Of a stretch of DNA of 64,000 nt, positions 13,101 through 24,800 are shown one piece after another. The notes below the pieces were generated by a model. It made no database searches and was not told the DNA's origin. It saw only the letters and a program-made list of their open reading frames with translations. How positions within the stretch are numbered: the stretch's first letter is position 1; the number at the start of each line of letters is the position of its first letter. This DNA comes from Siphonodentalium dalli (lineage: Eukaryota > Mollusca > Scaphopoda > Gadilida > Siphonodentaliidae). Location of the stretch: assembly GCA_032622095.1 (NCBI GenBank), contig CP136069.1:163115043-163179042 (forward strand). The letters are read 5' to 3'. The translations under genes were made by a program, and so were the position numbers.

Positions 13101-13927
13101 GCTAGAAATTGAAAACAAATCGATATTTTCACATACTAATTTTGTAAATTTCATCTTTACACCCTACTGTGTGTATAAAGATTACTACTGTTGGTATAAA
13201 ATTCTACTGTTGTGTAAATGTTTCAACAGCACTTTATGTGTTAAGAGTTTATACCCATAGTAGAACGACCCGTCATTTGACCTCTGGCGACCTCGCTGTC
13301 GAAATATTATCCCAATTTTTCGCCACGCCCGCTTCGCGAAGTAAATACATAATTTTTCCGACTGAAAACACTCTGAAATGCGATAAGTGGTCTAAACACA
13401 GAGATATATACTATCCAATTCCATTTACTGGGTGTCGAAAAAATGACAGATTAAAGTTAGTTTAACGATGTTGTATGCTAGGTGCACCGACAAAGTACAC
13501 GTTTTATATAGGTCGGCGACAGCTGTTGAAAATGTAAACAAAACAAACACACGTGTTCGTCTGCCTTTCCGCATACAACAACGTATAGATTGTTAATGGT
13601 ATCTGCCATGTGGGAAATCTGAATGTGTGTTCATATCAGCTGACTGATGCCCAATAAAGTGGCGGATCACCGAATTTCCTAGGAATACATGTATGTATGA
13701 CTACGCGTGACCCACATTCATGATAGCTTAGCATAATTGGGTCACTCGGTGCACATACATTTTAACAGTCACCAACAGAGTAGCAATACATTTACGAAGC
13801 GACCGAAGAATAATAATTATGGTATAAACAAAATACACCCATAGTAGCCGAGAATAAAACATGTTCACCACTGCGATATTATACATGGATCATGATGTGA
13901 ACATCTCACAATGAACAAATAAATAAT
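13101..13927. other. No feature recognised
   Basis: Only short open frames without domain signal. No splice-bounded, cysteine-rich exon was seen here. Confidence 0.45.
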
Positions 13928-14069
13928 AGTCAACTGTACTGAGTAGCGTACGGTTTTTCTCCTCGAGTGAGATGCAGAGGAGTATGTTTACGAGGCGCTA
14001 ACCGAATAAAAATAATCCTCGCATCTCACGAGATGAGAAGACCCGTACGCAACTCAGAACAGTTGACTG
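13928..14069. repeat. Imperfect palindrome, ~140 bp
   Basis: The left arm reads AGTCAACTGTACTGAGTAGC and onward. The right arm ends GCAACTCAGAACAGTTGACT. The arms are separated by about 25 bp near 13995-14015. Probably a foldback MITE. It abuts the tandem block that follows. Confidence 0.65.
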
Positions 14070-14082
14070 TTGAGTTTTTTTA

Positions 14083-15843
14083 AAGTTATTATACAATGTT
14101 GTGTACAGTATGTGTTTTTCTTGTACGAGTCCAGGATGTGGTGAAAAGTCATATTGGACGAGACACCACAACTTTTCACCACAACCTGGACGAGTACAAA
14201 AAAAACTCATACTGTACACAACATTGTATAATGACATTTTTATTATCCATCTGTATGTTTATCCAAATTTTAGGAATAAAACTTTTGTGGTTATTTTTGG
14301 TATTTGTCGGCACTTAATTCTCTATAAAAGCCTGTATTTGTTCATCAGGAAGCATGATTTGGAATAGTAAAAACGGAAATGAAAAAAAAACTCAATGCGG
14401 AAGTGAAACGTCTGCTAAATACACCTGTGTTGCGCGCGCATCACAATTTCACCGATTAATTTCGCAATAGTTACTTCAAGTGACGTCACGGAGTCCCAAT
14501 AAAAAAGTGATATTGCACACTTGGGAGTCCAATATGACATTCGGGAGTACAATATGACTTTTTCCCGGACTATCACGTGGCGGCTTTTGCTCAATCGGAA
14601 ATGGTGTTAGTTTTGGGATGGATAATAATATAAAGTTATTTTTCAATGTTGTGTATGTGTTGTGTTTTTTCTTGTACGAGTCCAAGTTGTGGTGAAAAGT
14701 CATATTGGACGAGACACGCAGTGTCGAGTCCAATATGATTATACAAAATTTGGGAATAAAACATTAGTGGTTACTTTTGCTATGTGTCGGCTATAAAAGC
14801 CTGCATCTGATCACCAGAAAGCATGATTTGGAACAGTAAACACGGAAATAAAAATAATAAACTCAAAGCGGAAGTGAAACGTCTGCTAAATCCACCAGTG
14901 TTGCGGGCATCACAATTTCACCGATTCATTTCGCAATTGTTAATTCGTGACGTCACAGAGTCCCGATAAAAAAAAGGTGATATTGCACACTTGGGAGTCC
15001 AATATGACATTCGGGAGTCCAATATGACTTTTTCCCGGATTATCACGTGGCGGCTTTTGCCAAATCAGAAAGAGTGTTAGTTAAGGGATGAATAATCATA
15101 TATTTTCTAAACAAGTTTGTTATGCCATAGACCACAATGAAACACACAGTTAGATCTAATACGTTTTAACGGTACAATATCACCAGCCATTACTGTTAAA
15201 ATAAGGCACAAGGGTACCGAATGACGCACTAATTGACGTCATGACGCAGTACTGAGAGTGGGATAACATCTTGAGAGTAGGAAAACATATTCGGTCTTCT
15301 GGTAGTGGGGATATCATCTATATTTTGATGTAAATAGTTGATGAAAATATAATAATATAAAGTTATTATACAATGTTGTGTACAGTATGTGTTTTTCTTG
15401 TACGAGTCCAGGTTGTGGTTAAAAGTCATATTGGACGAGACACGGTGATGATCATACTCATCATCCATCTGTATGTTTATCCAAAGTTTGCGAATAAAAC
15501 TTTTGTGGTTATTTTTGGTATTTGTCGGCACTCAATTCTTTATAAAAGCCTGTATTTGATCATCAGAAAGAATGATTTGGAACGCAAATCACGGAAATGA
15601 AGAAAAAAAACTCAATGCGGAAGTGAAACGCTAAATCCACCAATGTTGCGCGCGCATCACAATTTCACCGATTCATTTCGCAAAAGTTAATTCGTGACGT
15701 CACAGAGTCCTGATAAAAAAGTCATATTGCACACTTGGGAGTCCAATATGACATTCGGGAGTCCAATATGACTTTTTCCCGGATTATCACGTGGCGGCCT
15801 TTGCCCAATCGGAAATGGTGTTAGTTAAGGGGTGGATAATAAT
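14083..15843 (+). repeat. Three-copy repeat (units 14083-14632, 14633-15105, 15359-15843)
   Basis: Each unit opens with 'aaagttatt..caatgttgtg', passes 'gtacgagtcca', and closes with 'gagtccaatatgac' phrases. Every unit keeps TATAAAAG (14323, 14792, 15541), the CRE palindrome TGACGTCA (14481, 14948, 15695) and CACGTG (14574, 15044, 15788) in the same order. Unit 1 carries an extra inverted copy making a 147-bp palindrome at 14087-14233. The block ends about 45 bp before the signal-peptide exon. Whether the sites act on that gene is unknown. They could equally be the internal promoter of a mobile unit. Confidence 0.75.
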
Positions 15844-15886
15844 AATTAATATGTCAATATAATACTCTTGGACGTTTGCTTTTCAG

Positions 15887-15966
15887 ATTGCGATATGGAT
15901 ATGGTAATTGTGCTTGTTGGGCTGGTGATCCTGCTCTGTTCGCCGTACGTCCAGGCTGGCGACCAG
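15887..15966 (+). CDS. CCP/HYR protein, exon with start codon and signal peptide
   Basis: The ATG is at 15895. It is followed by 23 codons encoding MDMVIVLVGLVILLCSPYVQ then AGDQ: a hydrophobic core with an Ala-x-Gly style cleavage region, that is a secretory signal peptide. The exon ends in CAG before GTAGAT at 15967, closing in phase 0. It is preceded by a pyrimidine-rich tract and TTTCAG ending at 15886, so a non-coding exon probably lies upstream. I preferred this ATG over the in-frame one at 15868 because the latter falls in the putative intron and would put charged and Cys residues before the hydrophobic core. The next exon with matching phase is at 21663. Product: secreted or extracellular-matrix protein. 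The assignment rests on the phase chain, not on a transcript. Confidence 0.7.
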
Positions 15967-15984
15967 GTAGATAATCTTATACTC

Positions 15985-16606
15985 CTGTATACGGTCTGGT
16001 GCATGTGTGTGATCAGGGTGTATGTGTGTGTCTGTCTGTCTGTTCGCGATGGACTCGAAAACGGCCGAGCCGATTTCGATGAAACTTGGTATGTGGGTAA
16101 CTTTCGGCCGGGGAGTGGCATGGGCCTATTAATTTGCCCGTGCGACGTGACCTTGATCTTAAAATTGTGTCATTTCAAGGTCGAACGCCCGAGTATCACG
16201 GGATTTCGATGAAAATTAGTGTCTGGGGAATTAATTTGCCCGTGCGACGTGACCTTGACCTTGAAATCGGGTCAATTCAAGGTCGAATCGCGAATTTTGA
16301 TGGGATTTCGACGACATTTGATGCGTAGGGTTACTTTTGTCCACTGAGTGTTTTGGACGGGTCAAATCGTGACTCCGAACTGACCTTGACCTTCAAAATG
16401 ATCAATTCGAGGTCAAATCGGGTAAAACCGGATGGATTTCGACGGGTACTTTTGTCGGGTACTTTTGTTCGGGCAGTGTTTTGGACGGGTCATACCGTGA
16501 CTCCACCTGACCTTGACCTTCAAAATGGACAATTCAAGGACAAATCGCGCAATTCGCCGAAAAGCAGAGGGGAAACAGCCTGGACGAAGTCGGGCCCACC
16601 TTCTAG
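15985..16606 (-). mobile_element. HINE/pearl-like element, second family
   Basis: On the minus strand it starts near 16606 with CTAGAAGGTGGGCCCGACTT, runs through imperfect ~110-bp repeats with 'tgaccttgaccttcaaaatg' and 'ggtcaaatcg' phrases, and reaches a CAGACAGACA tract at about 16029-16043 with a short unique tail. It follows the same plan as the elements at 20306 and 52413 but shares no body sequence with them. It lies just inside the first intron, close to the donor. The tail boundary is approximate. Confidence 0.6.
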
Positions 16607-16673
16607 TATATATATATATAATAAATATGAAGAGTAACACCTTTTAAGACCTATTTTATTTATTTAACATATA

Positions 16674-16700
16674 CGAGCTTTCGGGTTTCCCCTTCCTCGG
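16674..16700 (-). ncRNA. Possible decayed hammerhead-ribozyme core of a Penelope-like element
   Basis: On the minus strand, CCGAGGA is followed by GGGGAAACCC and then GAAAGC. A hammerhead core needs CUGANGA, a stem II, then GAAA. Here the only core change is C instead of U at the second base, and GGG/CCC can form stem II. Penelope-like elements are known to carry hammerhead motifs in their terminal repeats, and this lies ~200 bp downstream of the element's coding end. Only one short motif is visible, so this is tentative. Confidence 0.4.
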
Positions 16701-16899
16701 GTATATATGCAAATGGAGTTACATCAAGATACAGTTGAACAAAGTTAGGCGTAACTTCAACGTCACACAACCCTTGGTGACATCTCCTTGATGATAACGT
16801 TATATGTTGTTTTTTCGCGCCAAAAAGTTAGTCTTACAATTTGAACAATAAGAACGCGCGTTTCCACAGATGTGTAGGCCTATACGTGTATCGTTATTA

Positions 16900-18048
16900 T
16901 TAATGTCCAGATGTGGTGCGCCACGAGGCCATGAACCCAGCGTCCCTGTTTATCCCGGAATTCAGACTGTCAAACATTTGGATAAATCTTTGTTCAGTAA
17001 TTCGTCTCTGGGAAGTATTGTCCAGTCCACATTGGAGTACTTGTACCCGCATGTCTGAAACAGAGTGTCCTGGTGCGCCAAAGTGGACAGCTGTGGGTAT
17101 TCCAGCATCTCGTGAACGAATGTTTTGTCTACGTCATGTTATTCTGTTACTTAACTGCTGTCCCGTCTCACCAATGTAATGCACATTGGGACATTTCGCA
17201 CACGACATATAGTAAACAATTCCACTCGACACACAAGAATATGATCCGGAGGGGTTGAATTTCCGACCGGATTTAGTGTAAATATCATTATTACAAATGA
17301 GCGAGCACGTCTCGCACCTGGGTCTTCCGCAAGGACTTGTTCCTGTAATTATATTGTTTCCACCAGAGTTAACGGAAGATGACACAATTTTACATTTTAA
17401 ATTAGGTGGTTGGCGAGTAGCGACTATTGGTTTTTCTGGGAATACCTTCGCCAAGTAATTGTCATCAGTAAGCATATCATGCGACTCCGTAACAATGTTT
17501 CGTAATTTCTCTAAACGAGGGTGGTATGTCACTACAAGCGGAACACGATCGGACAGTCCCTTTGTGTTGTATGTGAGCAAATCCTTCCTGTCCTTTGCTT
17601 TCGCCACCTCTCTCTGTACAAGTTTTCTATCATACCCAAGCTCGGCGAACGCAGATGATAATGTTTTAAGTTGGTCATCACGGGTCGTCTCATCGGAATT
17701 AATTCCCGAATACCTCAGACTTTGACTGTAGACAACAGAACGCTTAGTGTGATTCGGGTGGAAACTCGTGGGATGGAGGTAAGTATATCTGTCGGTAGGT
17801 TTTCTATACACTTCTGTGTTTATCTGGCCGTCGGAAATTTTTACCTTGACGTCCAGAAAGTTTATATCAGATGATGAATGTTCCATGGTGAACTTAATTG
17901 TTGGGTGGAATTCATTCAACTCATCGGCGAATTTTTCCAGCGATTCAACGCCATGGTCCCAGAGCATGAATACATCATCAATGAAACGCAGATACATGCG
18001 CGGTTTATATATATAAACCCAGCTCATTTGTTCTACCCGAATGGGCAC
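16900..18048 (-). pseudogene. Penelope-like retroelement: RT C-terminus plus GIY-YIG endonuclease, one nonsense codon
   Basis: The minus-strand frame from 18048 carries the reverse-transcriptase catalytic patch YLRFIDDVFMLW at about residues 19-30, followed by a thumb-like region. It then has the cysteine cluster CGRPRCETC and the GIY-YIG signature GIVYY...HYIGE at about residues 278-296. A TGA at 17134-17136 stops the frame, but the same frame continues for 77 codons with HFGAPGHSVSDM and a GINRDAG terminus typical of the GIY-YIG C-terminal part, ending at TAA 16900. A CGA-to-TGA change would explain the stop. Most of the RT N-terminus is missing, as expected for a 5'-truncated insertion. 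The RT-then-GIY-YIG order is diagnostic for the Penelope family. It lies antisense in the first coding intron of the CCP/HYR gene. Confidence 0.9.
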
Positions 18049-19204
18049 ATTATACCATGCTTTATACCAAGTCGAAATTCGTAATCTAGAATGGTCATGT
18101 CCACGGGGACCTATATATCAGATAAATAGTTCGCTTCTTACAACCGCCAACGGCAACAAACATCTGCATGGTACTTATATACCCCACGTAATATATTTCC
18201 TAGTCAGTGGAGGCGTCCTGCTAATTTGCATACCAGGGGGTTTCTATCACATTGAAGCATTCGATACTCCACTAATAGAGGTACTGTTCTTCTGGAAACA
18301 GCAATGAGATTGAGTAAAAAAAAAAATCTACGTGCCCAAAATATAGGTACAGCACAACACATATATTTTATAATTTTTGGGTACATCAACGTTTATTTTC
18401 CAATAAAGTTGTACCGCGTGGTATTGTGTCTATGGTGTTGACGACACAATCCACATGTATGCAATTTGCTGTCCAGCAGGTATTATGTTTTCCCCAGTAA
18501 AACGTTCGTAAACGTCTCATTTATCGGAATGTTCACATGTATAAATGTAATTTCTCCTTGTTTATCATATAGCTGTGTTTTAATTCCGTTAATGGACTCG
18601 CGATTGGGCATTTGTAAACCAAATGGTCTCGGTCTACGGCCTCGACCATCTAGTTTACGAATGTCCAGTAGTATGTCCATTAATCTTAACGGACAAAAAC
18701 TGTCGTAAATGCCTAGCGAAGGAATTTATGCTAACTATATTTCTGGTTAGCATAAACACTTAACTTTTGGATTCACAGCTGATGTTAGACATGTCAGCTA
18801 GGCGGCACAATTGCTCACCGCGTATAGTGTATTCTTGAGACAAAAATCGGTCATGATTTTTAATAAAGCCGAGTTTCCTAACAGGAACATTATACAACAT
18901 TTCAAAAAGAGATATACTTCCCGTTTTGATAACTGAGAATCGATCGATGACCTGAGTATGCGATATAGATTTATTACATGATCGTACTCTTATTCCATTC
19001 AATAAACCCATTCTATAAATTGTGATATGCAACTTTCGTAGCATAACAGCAAATAGTGTCAGTTCTACCAAAATGTATTATTGTTGCGCAAACGTGACCT
19101 TTGACTTGCCGTTTGTCGCCTGTTTACATTTCGTACGCTACGTCTCAAAATACTATGGCTTCCAACAAACTCGAATGAATGAAGAGTTTGGAAAGTTATT
19201 TCGT
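18049..19204. other. Intronic sequence with an unrecognised minus-strand frame (about 18483-18740)
   Basis: The minus frame around 18740-18483 reads ...SLGIYDSFCPLRLMDILL then RKLDGRGRRPRPFGLQMPNR and stops after NVLLGKT. It looks more protein-like than its neighbours (mixed charge, few simple repeats), but I recognise no domain. A short inverted repeat, 'tatgctaac...gttagcata', lies near 18728-18756. Nothing else is supported. Confidence 0.3.
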
Positions 19205-19660
19205 TAAATTTACGCCATTAAATATGTCAAAGGGTCCTTATTTATCTGGGACTATTTCTTTATTCGGGCAAACAATTCGTAGTTACGTGAAACGTCATCG
19301 CAAGCCTCATGTCAGTTTCACGTCCCATTTGTTTATTTAAGATTGTTTTATCCAGGTTTTGGATCATGTATTAAATAGAATTTACAACTCGTCCTCAGTT
19401 TATATCGGAAATTACAAAACTCTTGCAGTAAATTAGGTCTGGACCTAGCCAATGGCTCGATCCAGACCTAATTTACTGGACGAGTTTTGTAAATTCCTCT
19501 ATAAATTGTATGACACCAGAACCTCGATAGAACATAGTTAAATCAACAAAAGGGACGTGAAACTAACACCGGCTTCTATGTGAAACAAACTATGCATAAA
19601 GCTGCTAAACACCAAATATAACCCCAAGATAATATTGAGCGTGTAAACTGGTGTTATTGT
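19205..19660. mobile_element. Foldback MITE with central hairpin
   Basis: The core is 19383-19510, from 'aatttacaactcgtcctcag' to 'cctctataaattgta', around an inner inverted repeat 'aggtctgga...tccagacct'. The outer arms (19205-19375 and about 19520-19640) are also inverted copies of each other ('tctgggactatttcttta' on one side, the reverse order of landmarks on the other). It is related to 9422-9710, which keeps only half of it. Confidence 0.65.
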
Positions 19661-20305
19661 TAGCAAATATGGTTTGATATATGAAAGGATGAGGTGACAC
19701 TATACATGGATTTAGCCTAGTGTTTACATTTTGCATTACCCCGTTTGTGCAGTACGCCTGTCGCTCACATGGACTAATCGTTTAAAGGGCGAAACGATAT
19801 TATGCCGATGAGGTTCCATGACAATGATAACTGGGACGGCTTTACAATGCCTTGATTATTTAAAAAAAAAAAAATTATATCGCCACTTAAGATATAAAAG
19901 AACAAGCTATGAAACCTATAGTGTACAGGTATCACATTGACCCCAAATTTCGCCGCAAAATGTAACTTACTCAATAAAACCCTCGCTCAGACTGGCTCGT
20001 ATTTGAATTTTCAATCTGCCCGACATTCTTGCCATGATTGCTGACCACGATATCGAACATGGTTGACATATAACTGGCATGCAACCTCAACCATTCAAAA
20101 CATCAGAGGATAGTTTTTATCCCATAAAGGTGCACTATTAGTTGTTTCCGTATATTTTTAGTTATATTTGTTTTAGTTACAAGGTTAACAAAGGACAAAC
20201 TTACTGAGTACATTTTCGTGGAAGAACAAACATAGCATTACTCATTTTCCGGCGCCGATCACCACAGCCTTGCATGTGTCTGGACAAAATCGGCATATAT
20301 ATACT
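19661..20305. other. No feature recognised (intronic)
   Basis: An A-run near 19861-19875 and generic AT-rich sequence. No exon-like cysteine pattern or shared repeat was seen. Confidence 0.45.
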
Positions 20306-20864
20306 ACTAGTCGATGAGCCCGACGTTTTCCGGGCTATTCAAAAACCAAATTTCAAGTCGATAGCTCTACCCAGCCCGACGTTGTCCGGGCTATTCAAAA
20401 ACCAAGTCGATAGCTCTACCCGTTTCCGAGATCTGGTCTGCGCATGCGCGAAGCTGGCGTCGCACGGGCTCGGCGACCCGATAAAATTCGTATCCGGGGC
20501 AAAATACATTCACATACCAAATTTCAAGTCGATAGCTCCACCCGTTTCCGAGATCTCGTCTGCGCATGCGCGAAGCTAGCGTCGCACGGGCTCGGTGACC
20601 CGATAAAATTCGTATCCGGGGCAAGATACATTCACATAGCAAATTTCAAGTCGATAGCTCCACCCGTTTCCGAGATCTCGTCTGCGCATGCGCTGCACGG
20701 GCGCCGCACGGGCTCGCCAATACGACAACGTCCACCGCCTGGTCAAACTACACACACGTACCAAGTTTCGTCCCGATCGGTCGAGAATCGTAGATTTGTA
20801 TCAATGACAGACAAACATACAAACAAACATACAGACAAACAGAGGTCTTCAAAATATATATGAG
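20306..20864 (+). mobile_element. HINE/pearl-like element, third family, first of a head-to-tail pair
   Basis: Starts ACTAGTCGATGAGCCCGACG. The words AGCCCG and CGGGCT make a terminal stem. The core consists of ~121-bp repeats, each with 'aagtcgatagctccaccc', 'tctgcgcatgcgcgaagc' and 'cgacccgataaaattcg'. It then has a CAGA/CAAA tract near 20805-20842 and a tail 'gaggtcttcaaaatatatat'. No coding function. The core is much more GC-rich than its surroundings. Confidence 0.75.
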
Positions 20865-21382
20865 ACTAGCCGATGAGCCCGACGTTGTCCGGGCTATTCA
20901 AAAACCAAATTTCAAGTCGATAGCTGCACCCGTTTCCGAGATCTCGTCTGCGCATGCGCGAAGCTGGCGTCGCACGGGCTCGGCGACCCGATAAAATTCG
21001 TATCCGGGGAAAGACACATTCACATACCAAATTTCAAGTCGATAGCTCCACCCGTTGCCGAGATCTCGTCTGCGCATGCGCGAAGCTGGCGTCGCACGGG
21101 CTCGGCGACCCGATAAAATTCGCATCCGGGGCAAGATACATTCACATACCAAATATCAAGTCGATAGCTCCACCCGTTTCCGAGATCTCGTCTGTGCATG
21201 CGCGAAGCGGGCGCCGCACGGGCTCGCCAATACGACAACGTTCACCGCCTGGTCAAACTACACACACGTACCAAGTTTCGTCCCGATCGGTCGAGAATCG
21301 TAGATTTGTATAAATGACAGACAGACAGACAGACAAACAAACAAACATACATACATACAGAGGTCTTCAAAATATATATGAG
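20865..21382 (+). mobile_element. HINE/pearl-like element, third family, second of a head-to-tail pair
   Basis: Starts ACTAGCCGATGAGCCCGACG directly where the first copy ends. It contains about two and a half 121-bp core repeats, a CAGACAGACAGACA tract near 21318-21340, and the same 'gaggtcttcaaaatatatat' tail. The pair shares an exact junction, as expected if one inserted at the end of the other or if rolling-circle replication produced a tandem. Confidence 0.75.
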
Positions 21383-21662
21383 ATAGATAAATCCCAGAAG
21401 ATGAGGCTCAAGCAAAATGAGGTCCCTAGATGGTGAATTTGGTGATACTAAACGCCCAATTATTTTACACCAAGAGAAAATAATGCCAATTATAGCTATA
21501 TTTTAGTATACCAGTTACCTCTGTGGAGTCACTATATTTTGTTCAAAGGCAGAAAAATCAACCCTGCCCTAAAAACTACACAAGTGGTGCCACGCTGTCT
21601 TAGAACGCACGGAACCATACTCTAATTTAACCCCTTTCTACCAAACACCGATGTCTCCACAG

Positions 21663-21879
21663 GTTGACGCGGGGTGTGACCTCTCGACGTTTCGGGATGC
21701 TTTAATGGAATTCGATTGTATCGACAATAAAGCAACACCGCTGGTGACAACTGATCTACAAACAGCGGAAGTGGGGACACTATGCTTTGTGTCTTGTAAA
21801 CAAACACAATCCGGCATGGCATGGAAAAGGTGCACAGAGAACCTTTTATGGGAAGGACCCAAACATAGTTGTGAGAAAG
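21663..21879 (+). CDS. CCP/HYR protein, exon encoding CCP (sushi) domain 1
   Basis: The acceptor TCTCCACAG ends at 21662. The donor is GAAAG/GTAATC at 21880. It enters in phase 0, matching the signal-peptide exon, and leaves in phase 1. The 72 codons begin VDAGCDLSTF and hold six cysteines at exon residues 5, 19, 41, 45, 57 and 70, with GTLCFVSCKQ, WKRCTEN and LLWEGPKHSC. That is the Cys-x-Cys...Trp...Cys layout of a complement control protein module, with one extra pair. CCP modules are extracellular, disulfide-bonded and usually mediate protein binding. The HYR exon with matching phase 1 is at 43516, across a 21.6-kb intron. Exons missed in that intron cannot be excluded. Confidence 0.85.
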
Positions 21880-24800
21880 GTAATCCAACCCTAAACAGAT
21901 ACTTGAACGAATAGTGTGGCTGCCATTTTGGTAACGAAATACTGCAAATAACAATCGGTACGTCAATTCCAAATCAATAAACGTAGTTTCAAAATATATT
22001 GACATTTGCACAACATATAATGGTTAACGAATGCCATATACATGTGTATGGACACCATTTAAGATAAATGTACAGCATATAACGACATATGCAAAACATA
22101 TAAAGGTGAATGAATGCCATATAAAGGTGAATGGACACCATATAAATGCGGAAGGGATATCATAGAATAGACAACAACAACTTCACAAGGCCTCTATGGT
22201 CTTCTATCGAACACACATAATCTCCTGATGTATGCGCGACAGACTCTTGGCAGCGATGATGACGGAGTATATAATTTACCAGTGTATTTGTCACATTACA
22301 ATTCGTTAAGATTCACAAAATTCACCATTTGGAAACTTCAATCTGAGTCTATGCATCCCATAGCAGGTAAGACCATGCAGAACGTGGTCCCCAGACGGTG
22401 AATTTAGTGATGATATTCCACGATTTAGAACTCGTGTCATTAAAACAATAATTTACAATATAGCCACATTGTCAAATGTAGTCTTGATGATCATTTTTCA
22501 TTTGACTCAACATATGCAACAGGCTGCATATTATCAGTGACATTACAAAGCATTGTGTACATACCATTGTCAAGTACTATATCTAGACACAAAGCTGTAT
22601 CGACTATATTGTATGAATTAGATTACTGATTGTTGAAATGAATGTCTTCTCTTCTTATAATAGCACTTGGTGGCCGTTTAGTGATATTGTATCAACGTTT
22701 GAGTAAAATAACGAAATATTCTCCATAGGGTTCAACGTTAAATTTTATCACAACGGTAGCTAGTGTGAATTATATTATAGTCTGGTCACATAACTTTTTC
22801 CCAAACTGCGTCCCTGAGTTTCGCACATCGTATCTTTGATAAATTTCAATTCATATATAATCATACGCAAAATGGCATCATTTTATCCAAAATACAGGAA
22901 TCTCCACATGGTTCAATGTTAATATTTGATCGCAACTGTAGCCAGTAAGAACCCACGGATCATATCCAAATTTTCAAATATATTCTTTGAGGTTCATACT
23001 TAGCAGTTTTGTGACAACATTTCAAATCGCACTGATCATAATACGCCAAATGGCACCATCTATCATTTCTGGTAAAACGAAACGCTCTTTAAATTGTGTT
23101 GACCACATTTTAGACCAATACTCCAAAATTAAATATTGGAAATAAGGTCAATCCTGAATATCGTTTTGGGGGAGGGGTAAGGTTTTGCTCTGTATTCGCG
23201 CTACCTACGCCACATGACCACAACAATCCAATAGCGGATATGCCATGGATAAAAAAGGCATGCATGTTGTGACAATATCAGATCAGTTTCTGATAAACGG
23301 AGTTGAAACCCACACATTTAGCTGAATCAGCGATAAAAAAAAATACGATTAACGAAATACGTCACAGCTCAAACGTCCCACGATTATCTGGCAATTTTTA
23401 CCATTTGCAATACCACTTGCATAACTCTCTCCCAAATCAATGGAAGAAAAGGTTAAATTGAACATGAATTAAGAAGCTTAGACTGATGAACGTCACACGA
23501 ACTAACCCGAAAAATACATAACAATAAGGTTGGGTAGCATGAGGAAAATGTAAAAAAAATAATAATATAATATCCCCCCCCCCCTTAAATTAACCCCGCG
23601 ACAATCTGATCCTGAAATTAAAATAGTTGGACTACCAAAATATGGTGGTCGCTGAAATTCCCCTTTCCGGAATTTCTGGTCACACCTCGTGTAACGAGAG
23701 CCCATACACGAGGTACAAGTAAATTAAACATAATACATCATATATGCGCATATACCAGTCAACAAGCATATAAATATCCTACATAAGATCCGCGATCATG
23801 CATGTGACTCACTTTATGTTATTACATACGTCATAATTTAAGGCTTGATTCTCACTAAATGTTTCACAATGAAGTATCTATCATTCTATGTGTAGCTTCT
23901 ACATCATAGTTCAACAATTTGTTCGTTTAGCATTTTCCATGTTTTCTCTGAGTTATCTCTTTGTGTTTGTTTTAACAATGTTTTAAGATTAAACAGATTT
24001 TGTATTTCAGTTCTTGTTAATAGTTTATTGAATTATATGGCCCGATTGCCGACAAAATCACGGTGCTTCACGTTGTAAACAATGGCTTCTATTATAGCCC
24101 TGTCTCTCGATCGGGCAAGTTCCGTTATTATACTTCCATGGTGTAACCATGCAAGGAAGTATATTGTTCTTCTATTTGGGCCGCTTTCCGTTTAATTGGA
24201 AATACTCAGATAGTAATGATAGTAGGAACGCGAAATATCTAACGACTGTGTGCATCTAAGGGCCACTTAAAATGAAGTCGCGATTTGGGCCCAACGTTTC
24301 TTTACAGAGCAATCGCCCTTTTGAAAAAAAATAATCATTATTATTATACGGGACACTTTTGCAACCACCATATATCGGAAAGTATGAGGAATAGCAAACT
24401 AAATGTTGGTACGTATGTTGGGGCTAATGCGTTATACCTAATTGTCATACATCGGATATTGTCAGCGTTTTTCCCGTGGAGTTATCTCCCTTGATCTGAA
24501 AAAGGTAATTTTACTATCTCGGAAATTATGAGGAGTAGAGCACCGTATACACACATCGATATGCCCTACTGGCCACGGGCATCAAAACTTGTGTCCGCTT
24601 TTTTCTGCGGATTTACCGCACATATAATGGCACACCTCCAATCGAATGTACACATATGTTCTCCCGTAGCATTCTAGATAGCTGAATTTTGGTTTTCATA
24701 GTCGTAATGATCGTTGTCAGTTCAGTCCTAAAACCAAAACTTGACAGGTTCGGTATAATATATTTAAACAATATCGTCCGAGCCGCCATCTGAGCGATAA

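Noticed and set aside
13998-14317. Short frames with 'CTRPGCGEK', resembling a zinc-finger start
   Set aside because: The phrase comes from the palindromic repeat unit (gtacgagtccaggatgtgg) and appears on both strands. No second pair of zinc ligands.
15868-15894. Upstream in-frame ATG for the signal-peptide exon
   Set aside because: It precedes a convincing TTTCAG acceptor and would add nine polar or acidic residues before the hydrophobic core.
17459-18084. Plus-strand frames overlapping the Penelope-like element
   Set aside because: They are antisense to the well-supported RT/GIY-YIG frame and carry no domain.
20391-21313. Arg/Ala-rich frames on both strands of the HINE-like pair
   Set aside because: They reflect the GC-rich 121-bp core repeat, and the same peptides recur with each unit.
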